Positions 1 to 9,282 are shown, counted from the first letter of the stretch. The stretch is DNA of 31,275 nucleotides from Nemertoderma westbladi (GCA_032718475.1 JAUCBJ010006475.1:1-31275), one strand, 5' to 3'. Program-made: numbers and translations. The notes: generated by a model not told the origin, from the sequence alone.

Positions 1-1005
1 GCAGATACTAGTACGCAGATAGGACGTAGGCACACCGGTACAAGGCATACACATTGGTTAGGGTGCAGCAAACTGTACGCTTAACTCTTGCTAAGTACAG
101 GTGTGTGTGCGACTATTTGCCGTGCAACGGTGTCCATTGCATTAGAACTTGTAGGCTAGGGGGTTGCTGTGTTTTCACCTGAATTGGGATTGTACCGTTC
201 AGGCGGTAGGGCAGTTTACACTAGGCGCAAATAAATTGAGGCTATCAGGGATATACTAACATCTACCGTGTCCCCGCCAACGCCCTAATAGGAAGTTACC
301 CGGACTACCTGGGTGACTAAAATTCTAGATAGGAGCCAGGATAGCTATTAGTACCCGTACGCCTACAGTAGTAAACTAACACATCTCTTCTTAGTATCAG
401 GGACCTGGTACCTAAAATTGCCGAATTCTGGGCGTAGTATTAACCTTATGCCTGAATTTGAGTCCTGGAAATACGCAAGAGGGGAAGGAACCTTATCATT
501 CGTGAGTATTGGACCTACAAGTTACAAAATTAGAATATTCGTAAAATGCACACCGTACCCAGTAATTATATATGTGAAGGAGCAAAACTGTTTTGACCGT
601 TCAGAATTAACACACGCGCGTTAGAAATTATTTACACCTCGAAATATATAAAATTAACTTTGTCCGTACTGTGCTTTGCCCGCTAGTTAGACATCTCCAA
701 ATCTCTGCCTGTACCTAGCTAGCGTCTCTTTGCCCAACCATATAAATCACACCGCGGCAAAGTGTACGAGCCCCTTAGTCCGTCAGTGAGTCAGCCTGAT
801 TTTAGGATTCGCTGCGCGGGATTTGTTTTATCGAAGTTTGTCTGCTCGTAGACTGTTTTCTGCCTCACCGGTTATAAGAGATCGATACTGCAATATATTC
901 GTTTACTTAGAGTTTACTGTTTTGGTGAGAAGGTCGGATTTATGATTTGATTTACAAACTTTACAGTAGGATATTGCAGGTATTGTTACCGTCTCTTCCA
1001 ATATA
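1..1005. other. Unassigned DNA, no gene recognised
   Basis: About 1 kb of mixed-composition DNA with no convincing coding region. A 68-codon open frame at 418-624 begins at TTG, has no recognisable motif and is probably chance. A TATAAA at 741-746 is followed by moderately GC-rich sequence and could be a core promoter or part of an LTR, but I found neither a matching second LTR nor a primer-binding site, so I do not call it. Confidence 0.5.
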
Positions 1006-1173
1006 ATTACACTATGTACAACTTTACCGAGAACGTGAGAATTGTACGACTCAACGATAAAGATGTAACTATGTACAGTACAATTTAATATTAATATAAA
1101 ACGAAATTAAACTACGTACAACTTTAACGAGAGCGAGACAATACTCCGACTCAACGAAAAATATGTAACTATC
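1006..1173. repeat. Two-copy direct repeat, ~100-bp period
   Basis: A ~68-bp module occurs at 1006-1073 and again at 1106-1173. Both copies contain TGTACAACTTT or CGTACAACTTT, then GACTCAACGA and ATGTAACTAT in the same order, with scattered substitutions. The spacer is AT-rich. No protein reading is conserved between the copies. This is a small diverged tandem duplication of unknown origin. Confidence 0.7.
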
Positions 1174-1453
1174 GCCTTTAACCATTTTCGGAATATTTAA
1201 ATCCTTCACTTGATCCCCATGGGCAGCACAATGCCGCCTTAATCAATTGTAAGAATATTATTGGTTAAATTGAAATTAAATTGCATAAATTACGTAATAT
1301 AATATATTAACCTCAAACCAATAGGAATCCCTTCAAGCAATATTAAATTAACTTTTCTAGACCAGTTTTTCCTGCCGCCCAACACGAATATGAACTCCAT
1401 TTTTCTGCCTCAATAGTTATAAGAAAGTTATAAGAGCATAGCATTTAAATAAA
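1174..1453. other. AT-rich spacer
   Basis: AT-rich sequence without a supported gene. It carries isolated TGCCGCC motifs near 1232 and 1371 that resemble the hairpin modules just downstream, so it may belong to the same repeat. Confidence 0.4.
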
Positions 1454-1570
1454 GGCGGCACCCTGCCGCCCGGGGGTGAACTTATAATTATATAAAGGCG
1501 CACACTGCCGCCTTTAAGAGCATGGTCCTGAATTATTTAGAATGAAAAATGCGGCAGTGTGCCGCCTTTT
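1454..1570. repeat. GGCGGCA/TGCCGCC hairpin cluster
   Basis: Three short modules are each able to fold on themselves. GGCGGCA-CCC-TGCCGCC at 1454-1470 has perfect 7-bp arms and a 3-base loop; a second lies at about 1497-1511; a third, GCGGCAGTGTGCCGCC, is at 1551-1566. The second and third also form an inverted pair with each other, AAAGGCG...CCGCCTTT against the reverse strand. The GC-rich arms stand out in AT-rich surroundings. This may be the terminus of a MITE or a structured satellite; no target-site duplication was found. Confidence 0.6.
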
Positions 1571-1768
1571 TTAAGTATTGGTACGCAAAGGGTTAATCTG
1601 AACCATAACATGGACCATAACTAAACCATGGACAAAACCATATCGGTATCATTTTACCTCACTGTGACCTTGAGAGATCTAAAGCACTACCCGAATCATA
1701 ATTGTATCTTGAAACAGAACCCTTACTGTACATGAAACCATAACAGCGATAACGAAAAACGTGAGACA

Positions 1769-1787
1769 GGGGGGGGGGGGGGGGGGG
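1769..1787 (+). repeat. Poly-G run, 19 bases
   Basis: Uninterrupted G tract, followed by TGGGG. One of eleven long G/C homopolymers in this window. Confidence 0.9.
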
Positions 1788-1887
1788 TGGGGAAATGGAA
1801 GCAAAACAGTTTTATTTTTGAGAGTAATCAGCTGTTATTTGCGTCGAATTTCCCCTGGAGAGGGATGAAATTTTATTGTGTACAGTT

Positions 1888-1901
1888 CCCCCCCCCCCCC
1901 C
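1888..1901 (+). repeat. Poly-C run, 14 bases
   Basis: Uninterrupted C tract 100 bp after the first G tract. The two could pair imperfectly as a long-loop hairpin. Confidence 0.9.
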
Positions 1902-2779
1902 TATCTGCAAAACTGAATCATAACATTACTCTGGGCGTATTGAAACCATTTTATATATACCCTGGCGATATGTCGACTTTTAATAACCACATTGGCAAAT
2001 TGTTAACATATTTAGCTTCTGGCGCATGCCGAACATTTTATAACAAAATTGGCGTTTCATACATGTTCGTAAATATTACAAATTGAGACAAGTTTCTTGT
2101 TGTTCGTGTGCCAGAATATACTTAGTAGAAATGCAATAAACAGACAAGCCGGCAAATATAATAAATGTAAATTGTTGAGAAAACCCCTATCATTAAAATT
2201 GTCTGACCACATAACCCGAACCTTTATCCTAACCTTATCATGAACTACATTAAAACCTTGTCATTATTACTTGTAGGGCGTACCTAGACATTCAACAGTC
2301 CGTCATACCATACAGCCATACCAATACTTCAATGCAGAAACGTGATTGGCGCAAGTTTTCGGTGCTGCTTCCCAGAGGATGTTTACTGGTCACACATATT
2401 TTCGTTTCATCAGCTGTTCCTTCCCCCTCTGGGGCTCCACTCCATTGTAATTATAAATCACTTTCTATGAATTCAATAGCTAAATTTGCAGTGAAAACAT
2501 TGTCAAAGGGAGTGAAAATAATGTAGTTGATTGTTTAACGCCATTTCTATGGAAGGAGTTAAAATAATGTTCTATTTTTAAATAAAATTTATTGGTTTTA
2601 CAGTATTATATTATTAGCTTCACAATTTTTTCATTTATGGCGCATTTCCTACTAATCCCTTATTAGAAAATTCATTTCAAATCATAATTTGTTAATTCGT
2701 CATTTTTTATATTTATTGCGCATTGTTAACTGCGATCTGAACCAATATCATATATAAGAAAGGCGTATTCGATACATTA

Positions 2780-2805
2780 TATCTATATATATATATATAT
2801 AGATA
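2780..2805. repeat. (TA)n microsatellite, palindromic
   Basis: Nine to ten TA dinucleotides bounded by TATC and GATA, so the whole stretch is self-complementary. Confidence 0.85.
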
Positions 2806-2871
2806 GAACTTATTGTTTTAATTTGCCTATTATTCCAACACTTTTTTTGGACTCTGGTACATTTAAATTAC

Positions 2872-2913
2872 CAGTCATATGATTGCAGTCATATGATTGC
2901 AGTGATTTGATTG
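2872..2913. repeat. 14-bp tandem repeat, three units
   Basis: CAGTCATATGATTG occurs twice in perfect tandem (2872-2899), followed by a third unit with two changes (2900-2913) and a partial fourth, CAGATTG. Confidence 0.85.
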
Positions 2914-2949
2914 CAGATTGCAATGTACGAGTAATATTAATTACCAACA

Positions 2950-3547
2950 TGGAAGATGGTGGGGGGACCAGTGGAAAAAAAGTGTATAAGTTATGGTGTG
3001 TGAAGGTATCAGATAAGTCCGGATACGTACGTTACCGTTTCGATGTTTAACGCAAGAATTAATAAGTTTACCTTCAATGAGGGAGATTCTGTTGTACTTG
3101 ATAACATGAAAGTCAGTAGTTTTCACGAAGTAAAACAGTTTGAGGTGATGGATGATTCAACATATAAATGTAAGTTCTTAACAAATATGTGTACACTATC
3201 TACTATAATATCTCTAATATAAATAAAAGAAAAAAAAAATTTCATTTTTCAAATTTGTACGCAAAGTTGTCTCATCTCACTTTGCTATAAATAGCTGGAT
3301 TAGGCTCCACTCTCAATTTTGGATTGATAACCACTCAATGGCCATTTGCTTGACTTCGCACCACAAACAAAAATCTGTTATTTATTTTATAGAATCCCCA
3401 ATAGAATTACAGGGAAACTTGAAGGCAGAGATAAAGAAAAGAGAAACAGTTACGATAAAGAGACAGGCAAGCTCTTCGTCATTCCCCTGGTACAGTACAC
3501 CACCATCAGATGAGGCTGTTATGGAGAGCGACACCGATACCCGATAA
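2950..3547 (+). pseudogene. Possible OB-fold (RPA-like) protein remnant, two exons
   Basis: From the ATG at 2950 the frame reads MEDGGGTSGKKVYK... and then KVSDKSG before stopping near 3049. The adjacent frame continues with FNARINKF, FNEGDSVVLDNMKV and a further ~20 residues ending STYK. The order VxVSDKSG-xxV-xMFN-EGDxVxLxNxKV is what one expects across strands 1-4 of an RPA-type OB fold that binds single-stranded DNA. The break sits at a GTAC-GTAC doubling (around 3026-3033), so a 4-bp duplication probably caused the frameshift. AAAT|GTAAGT (donor at 3170) and TTTATTTTATAG (acceptor ending at 3392) suggest a 223-bp intron. Exon 2 (3393-3547) encodes a Lys-rich then Ser-rich tail ending ESDTDTR, stop, then AATATTATAAAAAA. 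As drawn, the splice makes a TAA at the junction, so either the splice choice is wrong or this is another lesion. Family assignment is from motif order only. Confidence 0.35.
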
Positions 3548-3940
3548 AAAAATATTATAAAAAAGGAATTCTTAGGTTGGGCAGTGCAGAGCGGAGGAAG
3601 TTCATGCTCGCGGTTGGGAAAATGGTCATGGATCTAAAATGGATCGAGTCGACCCCCCTGGTGTTTGCGCTGGTGCTGTGAAAAAATTGGAAGTCTTGAG
3701 CTGCTGAATTTTTGTGATAATTTTCCGATATAGTTGCTCTACCGATCCGACATAAACTTGTAAAAAGATATACACGCTCATGTCTGTCTGGCTGTCTGTC
3801 AATCTTTAAACTATGAAAAATATGGTACTTAAGTATATTGTATCTATTACTTTGCAGTGTACTACTGCTACTAGGTCGAGCGAACTCCGACAGTGGAAAT
3901 GAGATCCTTTCAGGCTTCCCGATTCTACTAAGATTAGATA
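3548..3940. other. Unassigned DNA
   Basis: Non-coding in all frames over any useful length. It contains a short CTGTCTGGCTGTCTGTC simple repeat near 3785. No element ends recognised. Confidence 0.4.
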
Positions 3941-4266
3941 GATTCTAAACCAAAACACATTATTACGGTATATTCCAATATTGCTTACACCCAGTTCAGT
4001 AAATTATGTATTCCCTTATGTACGTACTGCATGTACGATATTGTTTATACCCCGTTCTGAAAATAACAATAGATTCTAAACCAAAATACATTATTACGGT
4101 ATATTCCAATATTGCTTACACCTAGTTCAGTAAATTATGTATTCCCTTATGTACTGCATGTACGATATTGTTTATACCCCGTTCTGAAAATAACAATAGA
4201 TTCTAAACCAAAACACATTATTACGGTATATCCAATATTGCTTACACCCAGTTCAGTAAATTATGA
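3941..4266. repeat. Tandem repeat, 131/127-bp units, about 2.5 copies
   Basis: Units begin GATTCTAAACCAAAA at 3941, 4072 and 4199. The first spacing is 131 bp, the second 127 bp; the difference is a GTAC present twice in unit 1 (TATGTACGTACTGC) and once in unit 2 (TATGTACTGC). The third unit stops at about 4266, where a proline-codon minisatellite begins. Units are nearly identical, so the array is young. No conserved protein reading. Confidence 0.9.
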
Positions 4267-4520
4267 ATTGGTGCTGGACCTCCGGCCCCCTCAGACATTG
4301 ATGCTGGAACGCCGCCCCCCCCCCCCCCCCCCCCCCCCCTCTGGTATTGGTGCTGGACCCCCGCCCCCCTCTGGTATTGGTGCTGGACCCCCGGCCCCCT
4401 CAGAGATTGGTGCTGGACCTCTAGCCTCCTCAGACATTGGTGCTGGACCCCCGCCCCCCCTCTGGGATACGTGCTAGACCCCTGGCCCCCTAGATATTGG
4501 TGTTGGTGTTGGAATATCAC
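4263..4520. repeat. 30-bp proline-codon minisatellite with a 25-base C run
   Basis: About eight diverged copies of a 30-bp unit whose plus-strand reading is the decapeptide GIGAGPPPPS; related units read GIGAGPPAPS, EIGAGPLASS and DIGAGPPPPL. Because the unit is a multiple of three, both strands stay open over most of it. A run of 25 C (4315-4339) lies where one unit's Pro codons should be and looks like homopolymer expansion from CCCCCGCCCCCC. The plus frame ends at 4477. It could be a remnant of a Gly/Pro-rich repetitive protein, but flanking coding sequence is absent and I treat it as a minisatellite. Confidence 0.75.
4315..4339 (+). repeat. Poly-C run, 25 bases
   Basis: Longest C tract in the window, embedded in proline codons of the 30-bp minisatellite. 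Confidence 0.9.
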
Positions 4521-4593
4521 CCACATCTAGATTTCCAATAAAATTACGAAAGTGTATGATATAATTGTACACTGGTGCCCCAATCTGTTTTTA

Positions 4594-4857
4594 CTCCAGC
4601 CAGGGGCGATTGGACGCGAGCTAGTGGATGAGATGTCCCGTCTTATTAGTTTATTTAATTCAGGATCTTCCATTGAAGGAGCCGCACTTGACGCTTTGAT
4701 GTTGTTGCCTGCCTTGCTGCTACAGAAGCCGAGTCGTTCATCAAACGCCGCCACACATCGAAAGTTTCTAGAACGGTGTTTAATTTCCTGGAAGTCTGCA
4801 CAGTTCGACGAGCTATTAGTCGAGGCACGTGCTATTCAAGCTCGCCTGCCAAGATAA
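4594..4857 (+). pseudogene. Retroelement polyprotein fragment (pre-RT region)
   Basis: The open frame runs from a likely AG boundary (TTTTTACTCCAG) to TAA at 4855-4857. Readable blocks are IGRELVDEMSRLISLF, ALDALMLLPALLLQKPSRSS, an ER.L..W block and LLVEARAIQARLPR. From general knowledge, the order RELxxExxRL - LPxLLLQKP - RRLxxWxxGxxxxLLxExxxIQxRL occurs just upstream of the reverse transcriptase in a class of invertebrate retroelement proteins. No RT follows here: the frame ends and AT-rich sequence begins, so this is an isolated fragment. Its composition is clearly less AT-rich than its flanks, fitting former coding DNA. The antisense fragment at 20877-21345 seems to be the C-terminus of the same kind of protein. 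Confidence 0.5.
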
Positions 4858-5332
4858 CTTCGTGTGCATATAAGAATCGCAATAAATTTACGTTTTAAAT
4901 ATAATTTTATATTTAACTAGGCTAAAATTACGTTGTTGAAAATTTTGATGTTTTTTGGGGCACTTAATAATTAATTCATCTTAATTTTGGGGCACCTAAT
5001 TAATTGGTTTCATCCTTTGTCACATGTAGTTTTTCCGGCATAATTTTATTAAAACTATTAAAATTATTTATAAAAATATTTATTAAAATTATTAATTAAA
5101 ACAGCCCTCCCTGTAATCGTATAAAGTGTTACAAGGCTTGAAATAATAAACATTGATCCTCTATCTATGTACTAAAATTTATGAAATTCTAATACAAAAA
5201 ATATTTTCACATTTTGTTATCTTTTCCCTAGGGAAAAATTATAAACATTGAAATGGCAGAAAATTGTCTTGGAAGTGTAATTTTCCAACAATGTTTTTTT
5301 TTCATTATAATAAAATAATGTTTGTTTTGTAG

Positions 5333-6106
5333 GATGCCATGGTGATATGCAGAGAGTACAAGAAACCAGATGCGTTCATCACCATCACGTGTGACACGAA
5401 ATGGACTGAGATTCAAGGGTCTTTGTTACCCCAACAATGCCCAGAAGTTTGTCCTGACATTGTCGCCAGAGTGTTCAGAATCAAACTGAACACTCTAATC
5501 TCGGAGTTATTGTATAAGGCCGTGTTTTGTAAACTTGATGCTCGGGTACGTGTTGTTGAGTTCCAAAAGCGCAGACTTCCTCACGCTCATTTACTCGCGA
5601 TACTTTGTGCTGGATTAATTTATATGTAAGTCCTGATGATATCGATCAGGCCATCTCGGCTGAACTCCCACCGGATCCAAGCAATTTCCCTGAAGGGCCG
5701 AGAAGAGATCAGGCTCAACTATTAGTGCTCAACTGCATGACAAATTCCTGCGATCCCACCTGTTTGGATTCGGGTACCCAATGTAAGAAGGGTTTCTTCC
5801 AGGACGTTACTACCTGGGATGACGACTCCTTATACCCGATATATCAGAGATGGCCGACATTCGATGATGTTCGATGAACATTCAGGGAAGCTTATCGATA
5901 ACTGATTGATTGTCCCTTACTCTCCATATCTCCTCCTTAAATTCAACTGCCATATCAACTTCGAGGTTTGCATATCCCCACATACTGTTAAATACTTATT
6001 CAAATAATCCATAAGAGGGGGGGGGGGGGGGGGGGGGGGGTGGTTAGACTGATAGTAGTGACGGATGTGGATGATATTCGCAATTACCAGAACCTGCAAT
6101 ACATTG
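5333..6106 (+). pseudogene. Helitron Rep nuclease, array copy 1
   Basis: Exon after the acceptor TTTGTTTTGTAG. It reads DAMVICREYKKPDAF, CDTKWTEI, CPDIVARVFRIKL and VVEFQKRRLPHAHLL, the Helitron-like N domain with the HxH metal motif of the HUH nuclease (HAH, about residues 84-86 from the exon start). A frameshift near 5610 moves the reading to SPDDIDQAISAELPPDP and CKKGF; another near 5870 gives KLIDN, a TGA, then LIVPYSPYLLLKFNCHINFEV and TVKYLFK. A stop then falls where the second tyrosine of the Rep YxxxY motif belongs. A 24-base G run follows, then VRLIVVTDVDDIRNYQNLQYIGS. Normal function would be rolling-circle cleavage of Helitron ends; this copy is dead. Confidence 0.85.
6017..6040 (+). 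repeat. Poly-G run, 24 bases (array copy 1)
   Basis: Sits at the Gly codon that ends the conserved KYxxKG block of the Helitron Rep domain. The homologous runs in copies 2 and 3 are 23 and 18 bases long. Confidence 0.9.
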
Positions 6107-7508
6107 GATCCCCGGATGCTCCTCTCCGTTCCGGGAAGTTGGTCATCCTGCCATCATTGCATGTCAGGTCTCGATATTACATGCATTCCAATTACCAGGT
6201 ATATTAAATACATTTACAAAATAAAGTAAATTAGTTTCGTTCGTTTTATTATGTTGCATTTTCACTTTAAAAAATGTTAATATTTCAGGTTTAATCTATG
6301 TCACCATAACACAATCATGCAGTTTATTGTATCTGTCATGCTCTGAGGCAGATTCTGTATGGTCATAATAATATGATGCAAGCCACAACTACACTATTCA
6401 TTCATTTATAATATTATACTTAAAAGTCCTAAAAGACCACATGATCGATAAGATTGAAGTTCTCATTGCTAGTACAATCTGCGCTGCCCATCGCATCTTA
6501 AAACAGCTCTCCCTGTAATCGTATAAAGTGTTACAAGGCTTGAAATAATAAACATAAATCCTCTATATATGTACTAAAATTTATGAAATTCTAATACAAA
6601 AAATATTTTCACATTTTGTTATCTTTTCCCTAGGGAAAAATTATAAACATTGAAATGGCAGAAAATTGTCTTGGAAGTGTAATTTTCCAACAATGTTTTT
6701 TTTTCATTATAATAAAATAATGTTTGTTTTGTAGGATGCCATGGTGATATGCAGAGAGTACAAGAAACCAGATGCGTTCATCACCATCACGTGTGACACA
6801 AAATGGACTGAGATTCAAGGGTCTTTGTTACCCCAACAATGCCCAGAAGTTTGTCCTGACATTGTCGCCAGAGTGTTCAGAATCAAACTGAACACTCTAA
6901 TCTCGGAGTTATGGGATAAGGCCGTGTTTTGTAAACTTGATGCTCGGGTACGTGTTGTTGAGTTCCAAAAGCGCAGACTTCCTCACGCTCATTTACTCGC
7001 GATACTTTGTGCTGGATTAATTTATATGTAAGTCCTGATGATATCGATCAGGCCATCTCGGCTGAACTCCCACCGGATCCAAGCAATTTCCCTGAAGGGC
7101 CGAGAAGAGATCAGGCTCAACTATTAGTGCTCAACTGCATGACAAATTCCTGCGATCCCACCTGTTTGGATTCGGGTACCCAATGTAAGAAGGGTTTCTT
7201 CCAGGACGTTACTACCTGGGATGACGACTCCTTATACCCGATATATTGGAGATGGCCGACATTCGATGATGTTCGATGAACATTCAGGGAAGCTTATCGA
7301 TAACCGATTGATTGTCCCATACTCTCCATATCTCCTCCTTAAATTCAACTGCCATATCAACTTCGAGGTTTGCATATCCCCACATACTGTTAAATACTTA
7401 TTCAAATAATCCATAAGAGGGGGGGGGGGGGGGGGGGGGGGATGGTTAGACTGATAGTAGTGACGGATGTGGATGATATTCGCAATTACCAGAACCTGAA
7501 ATACATTG
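6107..7508 (+). pseudogene. Helitron Rep nuclease, array copy 2 with intron
   Basis: The first exon part (6107-6198) reads PDAPLRSGKLVILPS ... YYMHSNYQ, which in intact Helitrons lies directly before the DAM residues. The donor CCAG|GTATAT at 6199 and acceptor TTTGTAG ending at 6734 define a 536-bp phase-0 intron that rejoins NYQ to DAM. The second exon repeats copy 1: CDTKWTEI, PDIVARVF, RLPHAHLL, SPDDIDQAIS, an uninterrupted DNRLIVPYSPYLLLKFNCH, and TVKYLFK then stop. It shares with copy 1 the frameshift near 7012 and the stop at the second Tyr position, and carries a 23-base G run (7419-7441). The TGA seen in copy 1 after KLIDN is CGA (Arg) here, so that lesion is private to copy 1. Confidence 0.85.
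7419..7441 (+). repeat. Poly-G run, 23 bases (array copy 2)
   Basis: Same homologous position as the copy 1 run, one base shorter. Confidence 0.9.
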
Positions 7509-8909
7509 GATCCCCGGACGCTCCTCTCCGTTCCGGGAAGTTGGTCATCCTGCCATCATTGCATGTCAGGTCTCGATATTACATGCATTCCAATTACCAG
7601 GTATATTAAATACATTTACAAAATAAACTAAATTAGTTTCGTTATTTTTATTATGTTGCATTTTCACTTTAAAAAATGTTAATAATTCAGGTTTAATCTA
7701 TGTCACCATAACACACAATCACGTAGTTTATTGTATCTGTCATGCTCTGAGGCAGATTCTGTATGGTCATAATAATATGATGCAAGCTACAACTACACTA
7801 TTCATTCATTTATAATATTATACTTAAAAGTCCTAAAAGACCACATGATCAATAAGATTGAAGTTCTCATTGCTAGTACAATCTGCGCTGCCCATCGCAT
7901 CTTAAAACAGCTCTCCCTGTAATCGTATAAAGTGTTACAAGGCTTGAAATAATAAACATTGATCCTCTATATATGTACTAAAATTTATGAAATTCTAATA
8001 CAAAAAATATTTTCACATTTTGTTATCTTTTCCCTAGGGAAAAATTATAAACATTGAAATGGCAGAAAATTGTCTTGGAAGTGTAATTTTCCAACAATGT
8101 TTTTTTTTCATTATAATAAAATAATGCTTTGTTTTGTGATATGCAGAGAGTACAAGAAACCAGATGCGTTCATCACCATCATGTGTGACACGAAATGGAC
8201 TGAGATTCAAGGGTCTTTGTTACCCCAACAATGCCCAGAAGTTGTCCTGACATTGTCGCCAGAGTGTTCAGAATCAAACTGAACACTCTAATCTTGGAGT
8301 TATGGGATAAGGCCGTGTTTTTTAAACTTGACGCTCGGGTACGTGTTGTTGAGTTCCAAAAGCGCAGACTTCCTCACGCTCATTTACTCGCGATACTTTG
8401 TGCCGGATTAATTTATATGTAAGTCCTGATGATATCGATCAGGCGATCTCGGCCGAACTCCCACTGGATCCAAGCGATTTCCCTGAAGGGCCGAGAAGAG
8501 ATCAGGCTCAACTATTAGTGCTCAACTGTATGACAAATTCCTGCGATCGATCCCATCTGTTTGGATTCGGGCACCCAATGTAAGAAGGGTTTCTTCCAGG
8601 ACGTTAGTTACTACCTGGGATGACGACTCCTTATACCCGATATATCGGTGATTCTTGTGATATCGATGATGTTCGATGAACATTCAGGGAAGCTTATCGA
8701 TAACCGATTGATTGTCACATACTCTCCATATCTCCTCCTCAAATTCAACTGCCATATCAACTTCGAGGTTTGCATATCCCCACATACTGTTAAATACTTA
8801 TTCAAATAATTCATAAGAGGGGGGGGGGGGGGGGGGATGGTTAGACTGATAGTAGTGACGGATGTGGATGATATTCGCAATTACCAGAACCTGCAATACA
8901 TTGGATCCC
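7509..8909 (+). pseudogene. Helitron Rep nuclease, array copy 3
   Basis: The upstream exon part (PDAPLRSGKLVILPS...NYQ, 7509-7600; donor GT at 7601) and the intron match copy 2. Relative to copies 1 and 2, about 12 bases are missing at the acceptor (AGGATGCCATGG), which removes the splice AG and the DAM codons; the nearest AG is now inside the exon. A 1-base deletion after CCAGAAGTT (near 8242) adds a frameshift, and the sequence around 8545-8660 has small indels including a loss of ~10 residues. HAH, SPDDID, DNRLIV and KYLFK are still readable, the stop after KYLFK is shared, and the G run is 18 bases. This copy is the one still joined to the rest of the Helitron downstream. Confidence 0.85.
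8819..8836 (+). repeat. Poly-G run, 18 bases (array copy 3)
   Basis: Homologous to the 24- and 23-base runs of copies 1 and 2, so length has changed since duplication. Confidence 0.9.
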
Positions 8910-9282
8910 TGGAAGCGGCGTGGATAATCCTGGGCTTTGAAATAACCCACCAATATCCCCCTGACCAAGCCCTCCATGTCCATTTTAGAATGATCAGGTA
9001 GTTGTGTTTAACCAAGATAACATTGAGGAGATGGTAGCCAATGGACCCCGCAACACCGAACTTACCGCCTTTTTTCAATACAACCACGCACCTTTTTTAA
9101 ATACAACCATGCAAATCCAGAAACAACTCCATACAAAACAAGCAAAACTCCATTGTTGGCATCAATGAAAAAAGGGGTTTACCCTCAGGAGAATTCATAC
9201 TGTTCACCCACTCGCTGGAGATTAATTCTATCTTTGTCTTCTACTTCACAAAGGCCATTGTTGTGGAAAGACAAGTTTCCAG
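8910..9282 (+). pseudogene. Helitron Rep-helicase linker fragment
   Basis: Continues directly from NYQNLQYIGS in copy 3: LEAAWIILGFEITHQYPP and ALHVHF, then after a frameshift NDQVVVFNQDNIEEM and TELTAFFQYN. From family knowledge, intact Helitron proteins carry SxxEAxWRxFxFxxHxxxPxVxxLxVHL, then QxVxF and TxLTAFFxxN, in this order between the Rep and helicase domains. After about 9110 the reading fades; a CCAG|GTTAGT at 9283 could be a donor. Downstream, an antisense LINE interrupts the carcass. Confidence 0.8.

Larger units (their letters stand above)
1571..2779. other. Unassigned DNA with a poly-G and a poly-C run
   Basis: No gene supported. The open frames at 1787-2086 and 2332-2526 lack recognisable domains, and the first starts inside a homopolymer. 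The stretch holds a 19-base G run (1769-1787) and a 14-base C run (1888-1901) about 100 bp apart. Confidence 0.4.
5098..8909 (+). repeat. Head-to-tail array of three ~1.40-kb Helitron segments
   Basis: The junction string AAAACAG(C/T)CCTCCCTG or its variant begins at 5098, 6500 and 7904, giving periods of 1402 and 1404 bp. Copy 1 starts inside the intron (its upstream flank is unrelated), copy 2 is complete, and copy 3 ends at about 8909, where it continues into the next part of the Helitron protein instead of a fourth unit. At each internal junction a downstream peptide (NYQNLQYIGS) is joined to an upstream one (PDAPLRSGKLVILPS), which reverses the normal Helitron order and shows genuine tandem duplication. 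Copies 1 and 2 are almost identical; copy 3 is more diverged. Confidence 0.95.

Noticed and set aside
418-624. 68-codon frame
   Set aside because: Starts at TTG, has no motif, no supporting splice or conservation signal.
741-746. TATAAA as promoter of a gene or LTR
   Set aside because: No matching second LTR, primer-binding site or downstream gene found.
4242-4526. Collagen-like minus-strand frame
   Set aside because: It is the antisense of the 30-bp proline-codon minisatellite and poly-C run.
5228-5416. Minus-strand 62-codon frames repeated at 5228 and 6630
   Set aside because: Antisense shadow of the Helitron Rep exon and intron; their repetition only reflects the tandem array.
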